A DNA stretch of 16,516 nucleotides from Bacteroidaceae bacterium (GTDB lineage Bacteria > Bacteroidota > Bacteroidia > Bacteroidales > Bacteroidaceae): assembly GCA_017472905.1 (NCBI GenBank), contig JAFUNW010000163.1, positions 1 to 16,516 on the forward strand, read 5' to 3'. The notes beneath the pieces are model-generated. The model did no database searches and was not told the origin of the DNA. It saw only the letters and a program-made list of their open reading frames with translations. Shown here piece by piece: positions 1-7,720 of the stretch. The position numbers and the translations under genes are program-made. Position 1 is the first letter of the stretch; every line of letters starts with the position of its first letter.

Positions 1-70
1 AAACTTTTTTTATGATAATTTCCGGCAGATTGAATGTGTTGTTGCATTGAGGACATTGAATAATAGCCAT
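1..70 (-). CDS. Zinc-ribbon-like protein, N-terminus only (runs off the left edge)
   Basis: Reading leftward from an ATG at 70-68, the frame stays open for 23 codons to the window edge. The start reads M-A-I-I-Q-C-P-Q-C-N-N, so Cys6 and Cys9 form a CPxC zinc knuckle of the kind found at the start of zinc-ribbon domains. It lies 18 nt after the stop of the 202-residue gene, and its upstream sequence is A-rich (AAAAAAAGAAAAT), so it is probably the next cistron of the operon. The function and total length are not visible. A kinase, vWA or FHA protein with an N-terminal zinc ribbon is possible but unproven. I am fairly sure the frame is coding, because of the spacing and the CPxC motif, but 23 codons is little evidence. 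Confidence 0.6.
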   Translation of the reverse strand, partial: MAIIQCPQCNNTFNLPEIIIKKV

Positions 71-88
71 ATTTTCTTTTTTTAAAGG

Positions 89-697
89 TTAAAGAATATC
101 GATATTGAAGTCAACGTCTCCATTGTCTGCATAGAGTTCTGAATCTCCGTAGTCATTTAGGTCGCTGTCTTCGTTGTAATAATCGTTGTTATCGTTTTCT
201 GTATACACATCTTCCTGAGTCTCTTTCATTGTTTCGGCCAAGCTGTTTGAGATGGCTTCGGCGTCTCCGTTTGCAGCCTCTTTATAAGCGAGGAAAAGCG
301 CATCTAATTCTTTTTCATCTAATTGATTGTATTCTTCTCGGGTGTAAGTGTGATAGTATTTGTCATGCCAACAAAAAACACCTCCTCCACCTCCATGTTC
401 TGAACGCGCCATACGAAAAGCTTCACCGAACGAGAGTTCGTTAAAGTCGGGAGTAATGTTTTCTTTTACGTCTTCCAGTGTTTGGCTCTTCCCATTATCG
501 AATTTGTAGTCCTCTTCTAGCCAATCTTGGTTGATAGTTTCAGATTCGGTAATGATAACTCCGTCTTTTTCCGGGTCTAAATATTCTTTAATCTGTTCTT
601 GATTGGAGTACATGGCACTGGCTCCGGCAGCTGCAGCCCCTAAACCTACTCCTACGCCCACTTTCTTGGCGATTCGATGTTTGTCGTTTGTATTCAT
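89..697 (-). CDS. Hypothetical protein with Gly/Ala-rich hydrophobic segment, FGEAF...FCWH...YHTYT motif and acidic tail
   Basis: This protein has 202 residues and no catalytic family that I recognise. Residues 12-28 are a Gly/Ala/Val-rich hydrophobic stretch that could be a glycine-zipper membrane segment or signal anchor, following the basic start (K6, R8, K11, K12). Residues 89-123 hold a compact motif: S-F-G-E-A-F, then five consecutive glycines, then V-F-C-W-H, then Y-Y-H-T-Y-T and E-E-Y. From memory, a similar pattern (SFxEAFxxAR, GxGGVFEW, YGTY) recurs in otherwise uncharacterised Bacteroidetes proteins, but I cannot confirm this here. Residues 155-202 are rich in Asp, Glu, Asn and Tyr and probably disordered. 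It starts 12 nt after the FHA gene ends, so the two are cotranscribed. A structural or scaffolding role is possible; no enzymatic role can be argued. Confidence 0.85.
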   Translation of the reverse strand: MNTNDKHRIAKKVGVGVGLGAAAAGASAMYSNQEQIKEYLDPEKDGVIITESETINQDWLEEDYKFDNGKSQTLEDVKENITPDFNELSFGEAFRMARSEHGGGGGVFCWHDKYYHTYTREEYNQLDEKELDALFLAYKEAANGDAEAISNSLAETMKETQEDVYTENDNNDYYNEDSDLNDYGDSELYADNGDVDFNIDIL

Positions 698-709
698 AGT
701 AACTATAAT

Positions 710-1489
710 TTAGATTTTTTCTTTCGTTTTTTTCTGACAGGTATTATTCAGTACACATTCTTGGCAGTTGATTCCGTTTTTCAAGTGTTGCACTTCAATA
801 TAATCTCTCTTGTTCTTTTTAAGGGTTTTATTTGTTCGATAGCAGATGTATCCCGGATCCATTTGGTGCGAAATGAACGTTAGCATTTCAGACTCTTTCT
901 TGGGCTTCCATGAAGTTACATACCAAACTCCAAATGCTGCAATAAGAACAACAGCAAGGAGTGTAAGAATCAACAGTTGGTTGCTGTTACCGTTTTCCGG
1001 TTTAAAGACTCTGGATAGCGTGAATACGATGATGGTTGCTACGCCCGATATTTGCATCAAGGCTGCCATTCGGCTCATCTCTTTCTTCTTTTGTGCGTAT
1101 TCTGCATAGAGTTGATTCAATCTGTTCAGATGTTCCGCTGTAACTTCTTCCGAAGGGGACGGAGGAGTAGGGGGAGATGGAGGTACTATCTCTTGTTCCA
1201 TTTGGAAATGAAAGTCCTCAATGACTTGTTTTACGTTCAGCAGATGGCGGTTAGGGCCTAAAAGAACTTCGTCTTTGTCACAAATGTCACTTTCAAGCAC
1301 ACAATTACCGTTCACGTACAACGTTTGGGTTGCTTTTAAGCACCGAATGTGATAGGGCTTCTCTTTATTATCCGAGAATGTCATCTCCAAATGTGCCCGG
1401 CTGACACTCGGGTCGTTGATTTTTTGGCTTTGTGCTCCTTCTCGTCCGATAATCATGTTCTTTCCCACTTCTTTCTTCTCAGTTATCAT
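710..1489 (-). CDS. FHA-domain membrane protein with cysteine-rich C-terminal tail
   Basis: This protein has 259 residues. Residues 12-85 match a forkhead-associated phosphothreonine-binding domain: Gly15-Arg16, then Ser30-Arg31-x-His33 and Asn60-Gly61, the residues that normally frame the phosphopeptide pocket. A proline-rich linker (102-113) leads to a charged helix or coiled coil (118-142), then two hydrophobic segments at about 147-162 and 171-192. The tail has Cys216, Cys242, Cys245 and Cys251, which could bind a metal. Two TM segments put the FHA domain and the Cys tail on the same side, presumably the cytoplasm. It lies 87 nt after the preceding gene, the widest gap in the operon, and that gap holds a promoter-like module. 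FHA domains read Ser/Thr kinase output; no kinase is encoded in the window, so a partner must lie elsewhere. The domain call is confident; the partner is unknown. Confidence 0.92.
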   Translation of the reverse strand: MITEKKEVGKNMIIGREGAQSQKINDPSVSRAHLEMTFSDNKEKPYHIRCLKATQTLYVNGNCVLESDICDKDEVLLGPNRHLLNVKQVIEDFHFQMEQEIVPPSPPTPPSPSEEVTAEHLNRLNQLYAEYAQKKKEMSRMAALMQISGVATIIVFTLSRVFKPENGNSNQLLILTLLAVVLIAAFGVWYVTSWKPKKESEMLTFISHQMDPGYICYRTNKTLKKNKRDYIEVQHLKNGINCQECVLNNTCQKKTKEKI

Positions 1490-1512
1490 GGTTGTTATTC
1501 TTTTCTTGGTTG

Positions 1513-1569
1513 CAAAGGTAATTCTTTTGTTTTTTTCTTTTGTAGATTTCGCGTTCCATTCGTTCCAAA
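1513..1569 (-). promoter_or_regulatory. Internal promoter module before the FHA gene, twin of the P2 module
   Basis: On the minus strand TTTGGAACGAATGGAA (1569-1554) is followed after exactly 33 nt by TACCTTTG (1520-1513), 23 nt before the FHA ATG at 1489. The 16-nt element differs from the one at 11620-11605 at a single base, and the spacer length is identical although the spacer sequences are unrelated. It occupies the only wide gap inside the operon. As at P2, a consensus -33 box is missing, which fits dependence on an activator. Confidence 0.6.
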
Positions 1570-1576
1570 TAGAGTT

Positions 1577-2017
1577 TTATTTAATGTAAGCTCTCAACAG
1601 GCCGGCCGGAACATTGATGTATTCCTCCCCGGTAGCTTCATCTTTGTCGATTCGGAAGGTGAGGGTGGACCAATCGTCAGCTAGCGTGACAATACCGAAA
1701 TCCTTTTGAAGTTTCTCTAATGCTTCCGCATTAATTGAAATAGAAGATAAAATAGATTTAATCTCTTTTCCTTTAATAATGAAAAGATTCTTTTCTCTTT
1801 TTGTGCTTAATTCCCAAAATCTTTCTTTTTGAGGTTGTACGAATAAAGTTTTAGCTACATCCAATTTAATGGGGATACATAGGCGATCTACTTTCGGGGT
1901 ATTGCTGTCATCGAACGTCATTTCAGTTTGCGAGGGAGTCTCACGTAAGAGAAAAAACCAAAGTCCGAGGCAAAGAATGCCTAATAAGATGATATAGTAT
2001 ATTCCTGATAGTTTCAT
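1577..2017 (-). CDS. Small single-TM extracytoplasmic protein, function unknown
   Basis: This protein has 146 residues. Residues 5-24 form one hydrophobic segment with a short N-terminus, consistent with a signal anchor that places residues 25-146 outside the cytoplasm; no obvious cleavage site follows. The rest alternates beta-prone and helical stretches and ends without a second membrane segment. I see no catalytic motif and recognise no family. It begins 14 nt after the stop of the giant SEDS-PBP gene, so it is translated from the same message. A small bitopic protein beside a peptidoglycan synthase could be an accessory or regulator like those of the divisome, but this rests on position alone. 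The gene is very AT-rich (about 22% GC in the one 60-nt stretch at 1741-1800 that I counted), lower than its neighbours. Confidence 0.85.
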   Translation of the reverse strand: MKLSGIYYIILLGILCLGLWFFLLRETPSQTEMTFDDSNTPKVDRLCIPIKLDVAKTLFVQPQKERFWELSTKREKNLFIIKGKEIKSILSSISINAEALEKLQKDFGIVTLADDWSTLTFRIDKDEATGEEYINVPAGLLRAYIK

Positions 2018-2031
2018 ATTGTCTTCTGTTT

Positions 2032-5000
2032 TTAATTATTTTTCGTATTGTCTTCTCCGGCCATGTATTGCTGAAATTCACTACTGTTATAAATAGTTTC
2101 AAGAACGTCACTTATCATTTTCCAATAGTGTTTGGATTCTTCTGTTAAGAAATACATAACGTAGAAACGATTATTTTTTATCGTTTTATTGAAACTTTCG
2201 GCATCCAAATCATCTAATTTATTTTTACTAATGACAACTCCTAATAGTCCTGATTGTATGTTTTTATTTCCTTGCATACCAATAGTTCCAGTCTTAGCAT
2301 AAATATGGTAGCCTGCTTCTTTTATTTCTTTTGTAATAGATGCTAATGCAACTGCAGTTCCTGATTCTGTTACTTTCGACATTCCTTTGAACAAATGATT
2401 GCTAAGGATGTTCTCGTAAACTCCTCCTCGTTCGTATTCTTGGGCTCGAACAAATGGAGCATAGCTTTGTTTGTAATTCGGATTAAGGGTCAACGAATAG
2501 GCCCTATTCTGGGAGAACAGCTTTCCATACATCTCTGCCATTTTCAACGGAGTTACTTGGAACAGGTTTCCGCCTAAAGTTGTTCCGGTAAGAGCATCTT
2601 TGTAGTTCTGTTTTGAGCCTATACGCATATTCTCAGGAAGGAATGAAAAACGAGGGAATGCGAATGCATGCCTAGAACAAAATTTACCTTTGTTTTTCAT
2701 CTCTGAATAGGAACTACCAGAATAATGGAACAATTCCGGATCGTAAATGTTCCGACTTATAAGACGCTGCTCTATGTCTAGATCTGATTCTGTCTTGTCC
2801 GGATCGGCAAACCAAAGCCCAAAATTATCTTTAAGTCCAACTTGCAACGCACCATCTTGATGATTGTCCATTCCATCGTTCCCCACCCATTTCTTAAATA
2901 CATATTTCTGATTTCCCAATGTAAATGCAGGAAATTTGTTTGTTGCTCTTTCATATCTTTCAAATAAATCCGAACTGCTTCCTCTTTTAAGGGCTTCTGC
3001 TAGGTAATCCCTTTTGTAGAATCCCATGAAGACCATTAAAGAATTGTAAAAGTTACTAGATTTCTCCATGTAGCGAGCAATGTCTGTGTATCCATTTGTA
3101 TCTCCTCTTTCATCATTATAAAGAGATTCATTAATTGGGCTTTTGATATCAACATAATTTTTTACTGTAACATCGCTTCCAACATGTTTTAAACCTTGTC
3201 TATCTAAATCATTCGTGGCAATGTACAGCCTCAGTTTGCTCCAATCGTAGTAGGCTTGAGACATGACGGAAGTAAAGGTCAACGGTTTCATGGACGAACC
3301 GGGGCCGAGGTTGAGTCTAGCAAAGTTCAGATCACCAAATGTTCTTTCTTCGGAGATGTAATCTCCATTGAGATAAAATTGGTTAGCTTTTTTTGCAATC
3401 TCTATTTCATCGTTGGGATCAACGTATTCAAATCCGGAATGATATCCTTTCTCGTTTTTGGTTGTGACCATCGCTTTGATATGTCCGTTTCCATCTGCAA
3501 CGATTATACTTCGAGCTTTAGGTTTGCTTCTTCTTGGGTCTTTCTTCTTTTCGGGAGAATAGTCTTGTAATATATTGAATAAAGTATCTGTTAGCGTGTA
3601 GCTTAATGTTAGTTGAATGTCTTTGTTTCGTTTTACAACATCTTCGCCGGAGAGGGCTGCTGTGTCGTTAGCCAACTGTGCCAAATGATAAGGATAGAAG
3701 AACTTTTTTCCTAATGGATAAATCATGGTTCGTTTGCCGTTGACCAATAGGTTACGAGCAAAATAGCGTCCCTCGTCTCCTTTGTTAGAGATGTGAATAT
3801 TACCCACTTTGATGTAATCATCAGTTTGTACGTTCATATAATATTGGGGAGACTTTTTTGACTTCTTTAATTCGTACTCATTTGTTCCGCTTTTGATAGT
3901 GGCATATTCTTTTACGGCCCCAATAATGTAATAGTTTTTATTCCCTACGGTCCAATTTGGGTCAACTTTTGCTAAATAAAGCCCATCTCTGTCTATTATT
4001 TTTCCTGAATTTTGGGGCTGATTAGCTGTCACGTTTTTGCCGTTTTCTTGAATGGACAAATTAGAACGTTTAGCCATTTGACCTTGTGGAACGATATTTC
4101 CTCTCCAACTTTTTTCTGTCGTTTCCGGAGTCGTAAGTCGGTAGAATCCACCGTTAGTATTAAATTCTACATAGGTTCCACTTTCTATACTATCCTCCTT
4201 ATTTCCTTGTTTATTTACGGTTCTCAGATGGATGATGTCTGTTGAACTGTTGTTCTTTGCTAATTTCTTAATGTAGGTCTGATAGAGACTTTGGGTAAAG
4301 AGTGAAAAAGAGTCTTTTTTTGTGCCTTCCGCTGGCTTTTTCTTCATCTTCACAATTTCTGGATTCTTCTTGTTGAAGAAGTCGATAAATTCGTGATAAT
4401 TCGTTTGAATCTGTCTTGGTTTAAACACCTTGTTTTTCTTTTGTTCAACCATTATTTCTTCTTTTGTCTTGAAGTTGACCAACATTTTCCTTTTGGCGAT
4501 TTCTTCGCGATATTCATTTTGGAATTTTATCAGCTTTTCGTTGATTCTTTCCAAATCATCGTCAGCTTCTCTTAGGGCAGCGGCTACGTTGAAGTCTTCG
4601 CTACCTTTGGTCGGGAGAATGTAGTTGAAGATCCAAGAGAGAGCGAATAGTCCAATCAAGCCGGAAACCAATATGGTGCTGGTGCGAGCATCCCCGCTGT
4701 CTAAGTCGTCTGCAAATTCTTCTCGTTGTGATGAGAGACCAATGACGAGCAAGGCCGTGAAAGTCAAGGCCAAAGTCAACATCGAGTGCTGGCTGACGAG
4801 CGGATAGTCTTGTCCGAAGAAGATGAAACGGTTCGTAACGGCCAGCGTGATGAAGATGGCTTGACAAGCCAACAGCAGCGTTACGCCGGTACCCAAGAGA
4901 CGGAACTGTTCTCTTCGGCGGTTGATGACGAATATGCCGACAAAGATGGCAAAGAAGAGAGCTATCAATGAATAGACCGTCATGAGCGAGTGCTCGCCAA

Positions 5001-7698
5001 TTACGTATCGGCCGAGAACGGCATCGGTTTTCTGAGTATCCCAAGTGATACCTTTGTTGAAATGGCTGCGCAGGTCGTAGGGTTTATAATCAAAAGGTAC
5101 AGCCTTTTCCCAACCGCGTTCGTCCATGTAGTATCCCAAGTACCAACGGTTTTGTGAAGCTTGGAAAAGACGGTTAAGGTCCGAACTTTCCACTTCGTTC
5201 TCCAACATAATCTCGTCCACGTTCTTCAAATGCACTTCGGCACGATAGAGCAAATGTTTGTGTCCGTCCAGATAGTCTTTTCCTTTGCCTACAAACAATA
5301 AGCTCACAAGTGCGATTCCGATTAGGGGAGCGTAAATCCATCCTTTGCTGAACTCTTCTTCCTCGCAAGCTTGTTTGGCTTTGCAGAAATAGAGGAAGGC
5401 CAACAATGCCATGACGCCTACAAAAATGGCTGCAAACACGTAGAAGTGGGCAAAGAGGAACGACAAGACATGGATTCCGCCGAACAAGAGGCCGCTGAAC
5501 AGTAACAGGAAGATGAACATCAGAATGGTGTACTTGTTCATGCCCACACCCGTTTCGTGAAACTCCGTTTGTGCCTGATAGAAGTTCTCCAACGCATTGT
5601 AGAGGAAGAGGAACAAGGCGAACACGATTCCGAATCCGGCATCCGTAACCAATGGAATGGCCAGGGAAATCAACATGGAGATGTATCGCAAGCAGTGCCA
5701 ACGGAAGTCAATCTCCTCTTCATGGCGCTTGTGCTGGAAAATCCATTCCATAGCGATGAAGCTCAATATCGGGAAAAAGACGTATGTCAAACGCTCCGTA
5801 ATTATGTAGGCTCCAAATCCGCAAACTATGACACCGAGGGTGACGCCCGGCAGAATCCAAGCACTACGGTTTTCTAGCCACCTGTAGCAATTCTCTTTTT
5901 TGTGATGGAATAGTTTGTAGAGGCTCCAACAGAGGGACAAGGCGATGATGCAAATGAGTGTCAGTTTAAAAGTATAATCTATCTTCTGATAATCCGTCCA
6001 TCTGCTGAGACTGAAGTTGTCCAACGGAGGGAAGACGCTCGTTCTCCATGCGATGAAGGCACGATAAGTCAATAGGGCGATGAGTCCCATCCAGACAATG
6101 ACCTCGCCGCGTGACTCAAAGCGGTCTCTGCCGGCAACGAACGAAATTCCGGCACAAATCAGTGCGGTCAGAATCAACCAATATCCACGTTGGCTGGTGA
6201 AAGGAACGCTTTGGCTGTCGCGTAAATTCTCGAACGTGAAGACCGGCGATAAGTTCCGGTTCTTGTTGGTCAAAATTAAACGGTTGTCGGCTGTGATGCG
6301 GTTCGTTTCGGTGATAGTTCCGTCTTGCTCTATACTCAATTGGTCTCTGCCTAGAGATTGTATCTTACAGGTCAACGGTACACTGGTATGTTCCGGCAAA
6401 TACTCTACGGCCAGCTTGAACTGTTCCTGTTCTCCGAAGTTTTTCAGAATAGGATAGTGGAGGGCCGAGGTGGTTTCCGAAGAGGCCAATCCTATCAGAC
6501 TACTGGTTATGACGAATGTCTGCGGTTGGTCTATCACCTCTCGGTCCATCGGCAGGTATTGCCGTTGGGGAGCATTCATCTTGACGAACAAGTTGCTACC
6601 TTCTACGTCATAGATAACAGCGGGAGTAGTCTCCATGCCGCTTCCAACGTGTATGGCAAGGTCTTTTTCTTTATATTCGATTGTGTGCGAACCTTTTGCC
6701 TCGCTTAGCAGCCTTTCTCGCGTATAGGTTTCCCCGCCGGCTTCCAACAGCTTGAGCGAATCCAATGCTTGAGGAGTAAAGGCCAAATGGAATGTGTCTT
6801 GGTCTACATATTCATCCTTTTTGGCCGGTTTTTCGCGCAAAACGGTGATGCCGTTCAGCAACGACCAATCGAAATCTGCTCCTTCCGGAATCGGAATGTC
6901 CCTGATGATGTCGGACAAAGCGAGCGAACGGCGTATCAGTTTGGTGTATCCTCCTTGTATCGAATCGCCTATTTTCTGATTGTCTTGTAGGAATTGAACT
7001 TTTACTACGCAAGAGTCGCTTCGTTTCGGCTCAATCTTATTCTGTATCACCTCCAATGTACGGTCTTTGCGGTGTCTATCGTCAATTTCAATGCCTATCC
7101 CTAAATTGTTGTGGAGTGTAAGTGTAAACGTCTTGACGAATTTCGGCAGACGATCCTTGTTTACCAGCTCCTCATGATACTTTTCGTTGTCTGTTTTCTT
7201 TCCGGTAATCTTGTTCAAATACTTTCCGATGCCTCCGCTTGTATTGGGTATTTGCATATAAAGCGGTTGCAATAGCGATTCGTAGTTTAGAATGAGCGAC
7301 TTGTCTTCTTGCAGCGTCATTTCTACCTTTCCTCCCAATTCTTCGTTGCTCCAAATGGGATTTTGGTCGGGATTGCCGAAGAGCAACACCTTGTTCGTTT
7401 CGGCATGATAGCCGTTGAATGTCAGGATGTGGTGGTCGGCATTGGTGAATACTTCTTTCGATGGGTTGTAGAGTTTGTAAAGCGTAACGAGCGAAACGAC
7501 TCCCACCAGCAGGAGCAGGATGTAGCTTTTTAAGGAAACGATTTGGCTTCCGTAGTCTTCATCGATTCCCTTGATGAGGAAGGCTACGGAAAGAATGCAG
7601 CAGATGCAAAAAACGGTGCAGGTCGTCAGTGTGAATCCGTAGAGTAGAAACGGAATGATTCCTGCTGCGGCCGGTAATAAAAAACGGAATGCTTTCAT
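2032..7698 (-). CDS. Giant SEDS (RodA/FtsW-like) glycosyltransferase fused to a penicillin-binding transpeptidase
   Basis: This 1888-residue protein would polymerise lipid II and crosslink the product at the inner membrane. Residues 6-76 hold about three TM segments; 80-505 form a largely extracytoplasmic, beta-prone domain; 506-600 hold three more TMs. Residues 612-988 give ten hydrophobic segments split seven plus three around a loop at 805-902, the SEDS layout. The loop ends in T891-D892 and G-E-H before the next TM, resembling TDFIF...GEELG of RodA/FtsW. A TM at 1008-1028 leads outward, then a coiled region, then the transpeptidase: S1468-S-M-K1471, S1547-S-N1549 and K1802-T-G, plus a GGNLFQVTPLKMA segment before KTG. 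Typical separate SEDS and PBP proteins are about 370-420 and 600-700 residues, so one chain replaces the pair. It starts 22 nt after the two-TM coiled-coil gene. The PBP call is very firm; the SEDS call is strong but divergent. Confidence 0.92.
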   Translation of the reverse strand: MKAFRFLLPAAAGIIPFLLYGFTLTTCTVFCICCILSVAFLIKGIDEDYGSQIVSLKSYILLLLVGVVSLVTLYKLYNPSKEVFTNADHHILTFNGYHAETNKVLLFGNPDQNPIWSNEELGGKVEMTLQEDKSLILNYESLLQPLYMQIPNTSGGIGKYLNKITGKKTDNEKYHEELVNKDRLPKFVKTFTLTLHNNLGIGIEIDDRHRKDRTLEVIQNKIEPKRSDSCVVKVQFLQDNQKIGDSIQGGYTKLIRRSLALSDIIRDIPIPEGADFDWSLLNGITVLREKPAKKDEYVDQDTFHLAFTPQALDSLKLLEAGGETYTRERLLSEAKGSHTIEYKEKDLAIHVGSGMETTPAVIYDVEGSNLFVKMNAPQRQYLPMDREVIDQPQTFVITSSLIGLASSETTSALHYPILKNFGEQEQFKLAVEYLPEHTSVPLTCKIQSLGRDQLSIEQDGTITETNRITADNRLILTNKNRNLSPVFTFENLRDSQSVPFTSQRGYWLILTALICAGISFVAGRDRFESRGEVIVWMGLIALLTYRAFIAWRTSVFPPLDNFSLSRWTDYQKIDYTFKLTLICIIALSLCWSLYKLFHHKKENCYRWLENRSAWILPGVTLGVIVCGFGAYIITERLTYVFFPILSFIAMEWIFQHKRHEEEIDFRWHCLRYISMLISLAIPLVTDAGFGIVFALFLFLYNALENFYQAQTEFHETGVGMNKYTILMFIFLLLFSGLLFGGIHVLSFLFAHFYVFAAIFVGVMALLAFLYFCKAKQACEEEEFSKGWIYAPLIGIALVSLLFVGKGKDYLDGHKHLLYRAEVHLKNVDEIMLENEVESSDLNRLFQASQNRWYLGYYMDERGWEKAVPFDYKPYDLRSHFNKGITWDTQKTDAVLGRYVIGEHSLMTVYSLIALFFAIFVGIFVINRRREQFRLLGTGVTLLLACQAIFITLAVTNRFIFFGQDYPLVSQHSMLTLALTFTALLVIGLSSQREEFADDLDSGDARTSTILVSGLIGLFALSWIFNYILPTKGSEDFNVAAALREADDDLERINEKLIKFQNEYREEIAKRKMLVNFKTKEEIMVEQKKNKVFKPRQIQTNYHEFIDFFNKKNPEIVKMKKKPAEGTKKDSFSLFTQSLYQTYIKKLAKNNSSTDIIHLRTVNKQGNKEDSIESGTYVEFNTNGGFYRLTTPETTEKSWRGNIVPQGQMAKRSNLSIQENGKNVTANQPQNSGKIIDRDGLYLAKVDPNWTVGNKNYYIIGAVKEYATIKSGTNEYELKKSKKSPQYYMNVQTDDYIKVGNIHISNKGDEGRYFARNLLVNGKRTMIYPLGKKFFYPYHLAQLANDTAALSGEDVVKRNKDIQLTLSYTLTDTLFNILQDYSPEKKKDPRRSKPKARSIIVADGNGHIKAMVTTKNEKGYHSGFEYVDPNDEIEIAKKANQFYLNGDYISEERTFGDLNFARLNLGPGSSMKPLTFTSVMSQAYYDWSKLRLYIATNDLDRQGLKHVGSDVTVKNYVDIKSPINESLYNDERGDTNGYTDIARYMEKSSNFYNSLMVFMGFYKRDYLAEALKRGSSSDLFERYERATNKFPAFTLGNQKYVFKKWVGNDGMDNHQDGALQVGLKDNFGLWFADPDKTESDLDIEQRLISRNIYDPELFHYSGSSYSEMKNKGKFCSRHAFAFPRFSFLPENMRIGSKQNYKDALTGTTLGGNLFQVTPLKMAEMYGKLFSQNRAYSLTLNPNYKQSYAPFVRAQEYERGGVYENILSNHLFKGMSKVTESGTAVALASITKEIKEAGYHIYAKTGTIGMQGNKNIQSGLLGVVISKNKLDDLDAESFNKTIKNNRFYVMYFLTEESKHYWKMISDVLETIYNSSEFQQYMAGEDNTKNN

Positions 7699-7720
7699 TG
7701 TTAGTTTTTTAGTTTAGGGT

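Noticed and set aside
1554..1569. A sigma-54 promoter in the TTTGGAAC element
   Set aside because: The TGGCAC-N5-TTGCA pattern is absent, and the element sits at a fixed distance from a primary-sigma -7 box instead.
5174..5701. A 175-codon minus-strand frame, and another at 4601-5044, inside the giant gene
   Set aside because: They are out-of-frame readings of the SEDS region with His/Arg/Cys-rich products and no domain; the main frame carries clear SEDS and PBP motifs.
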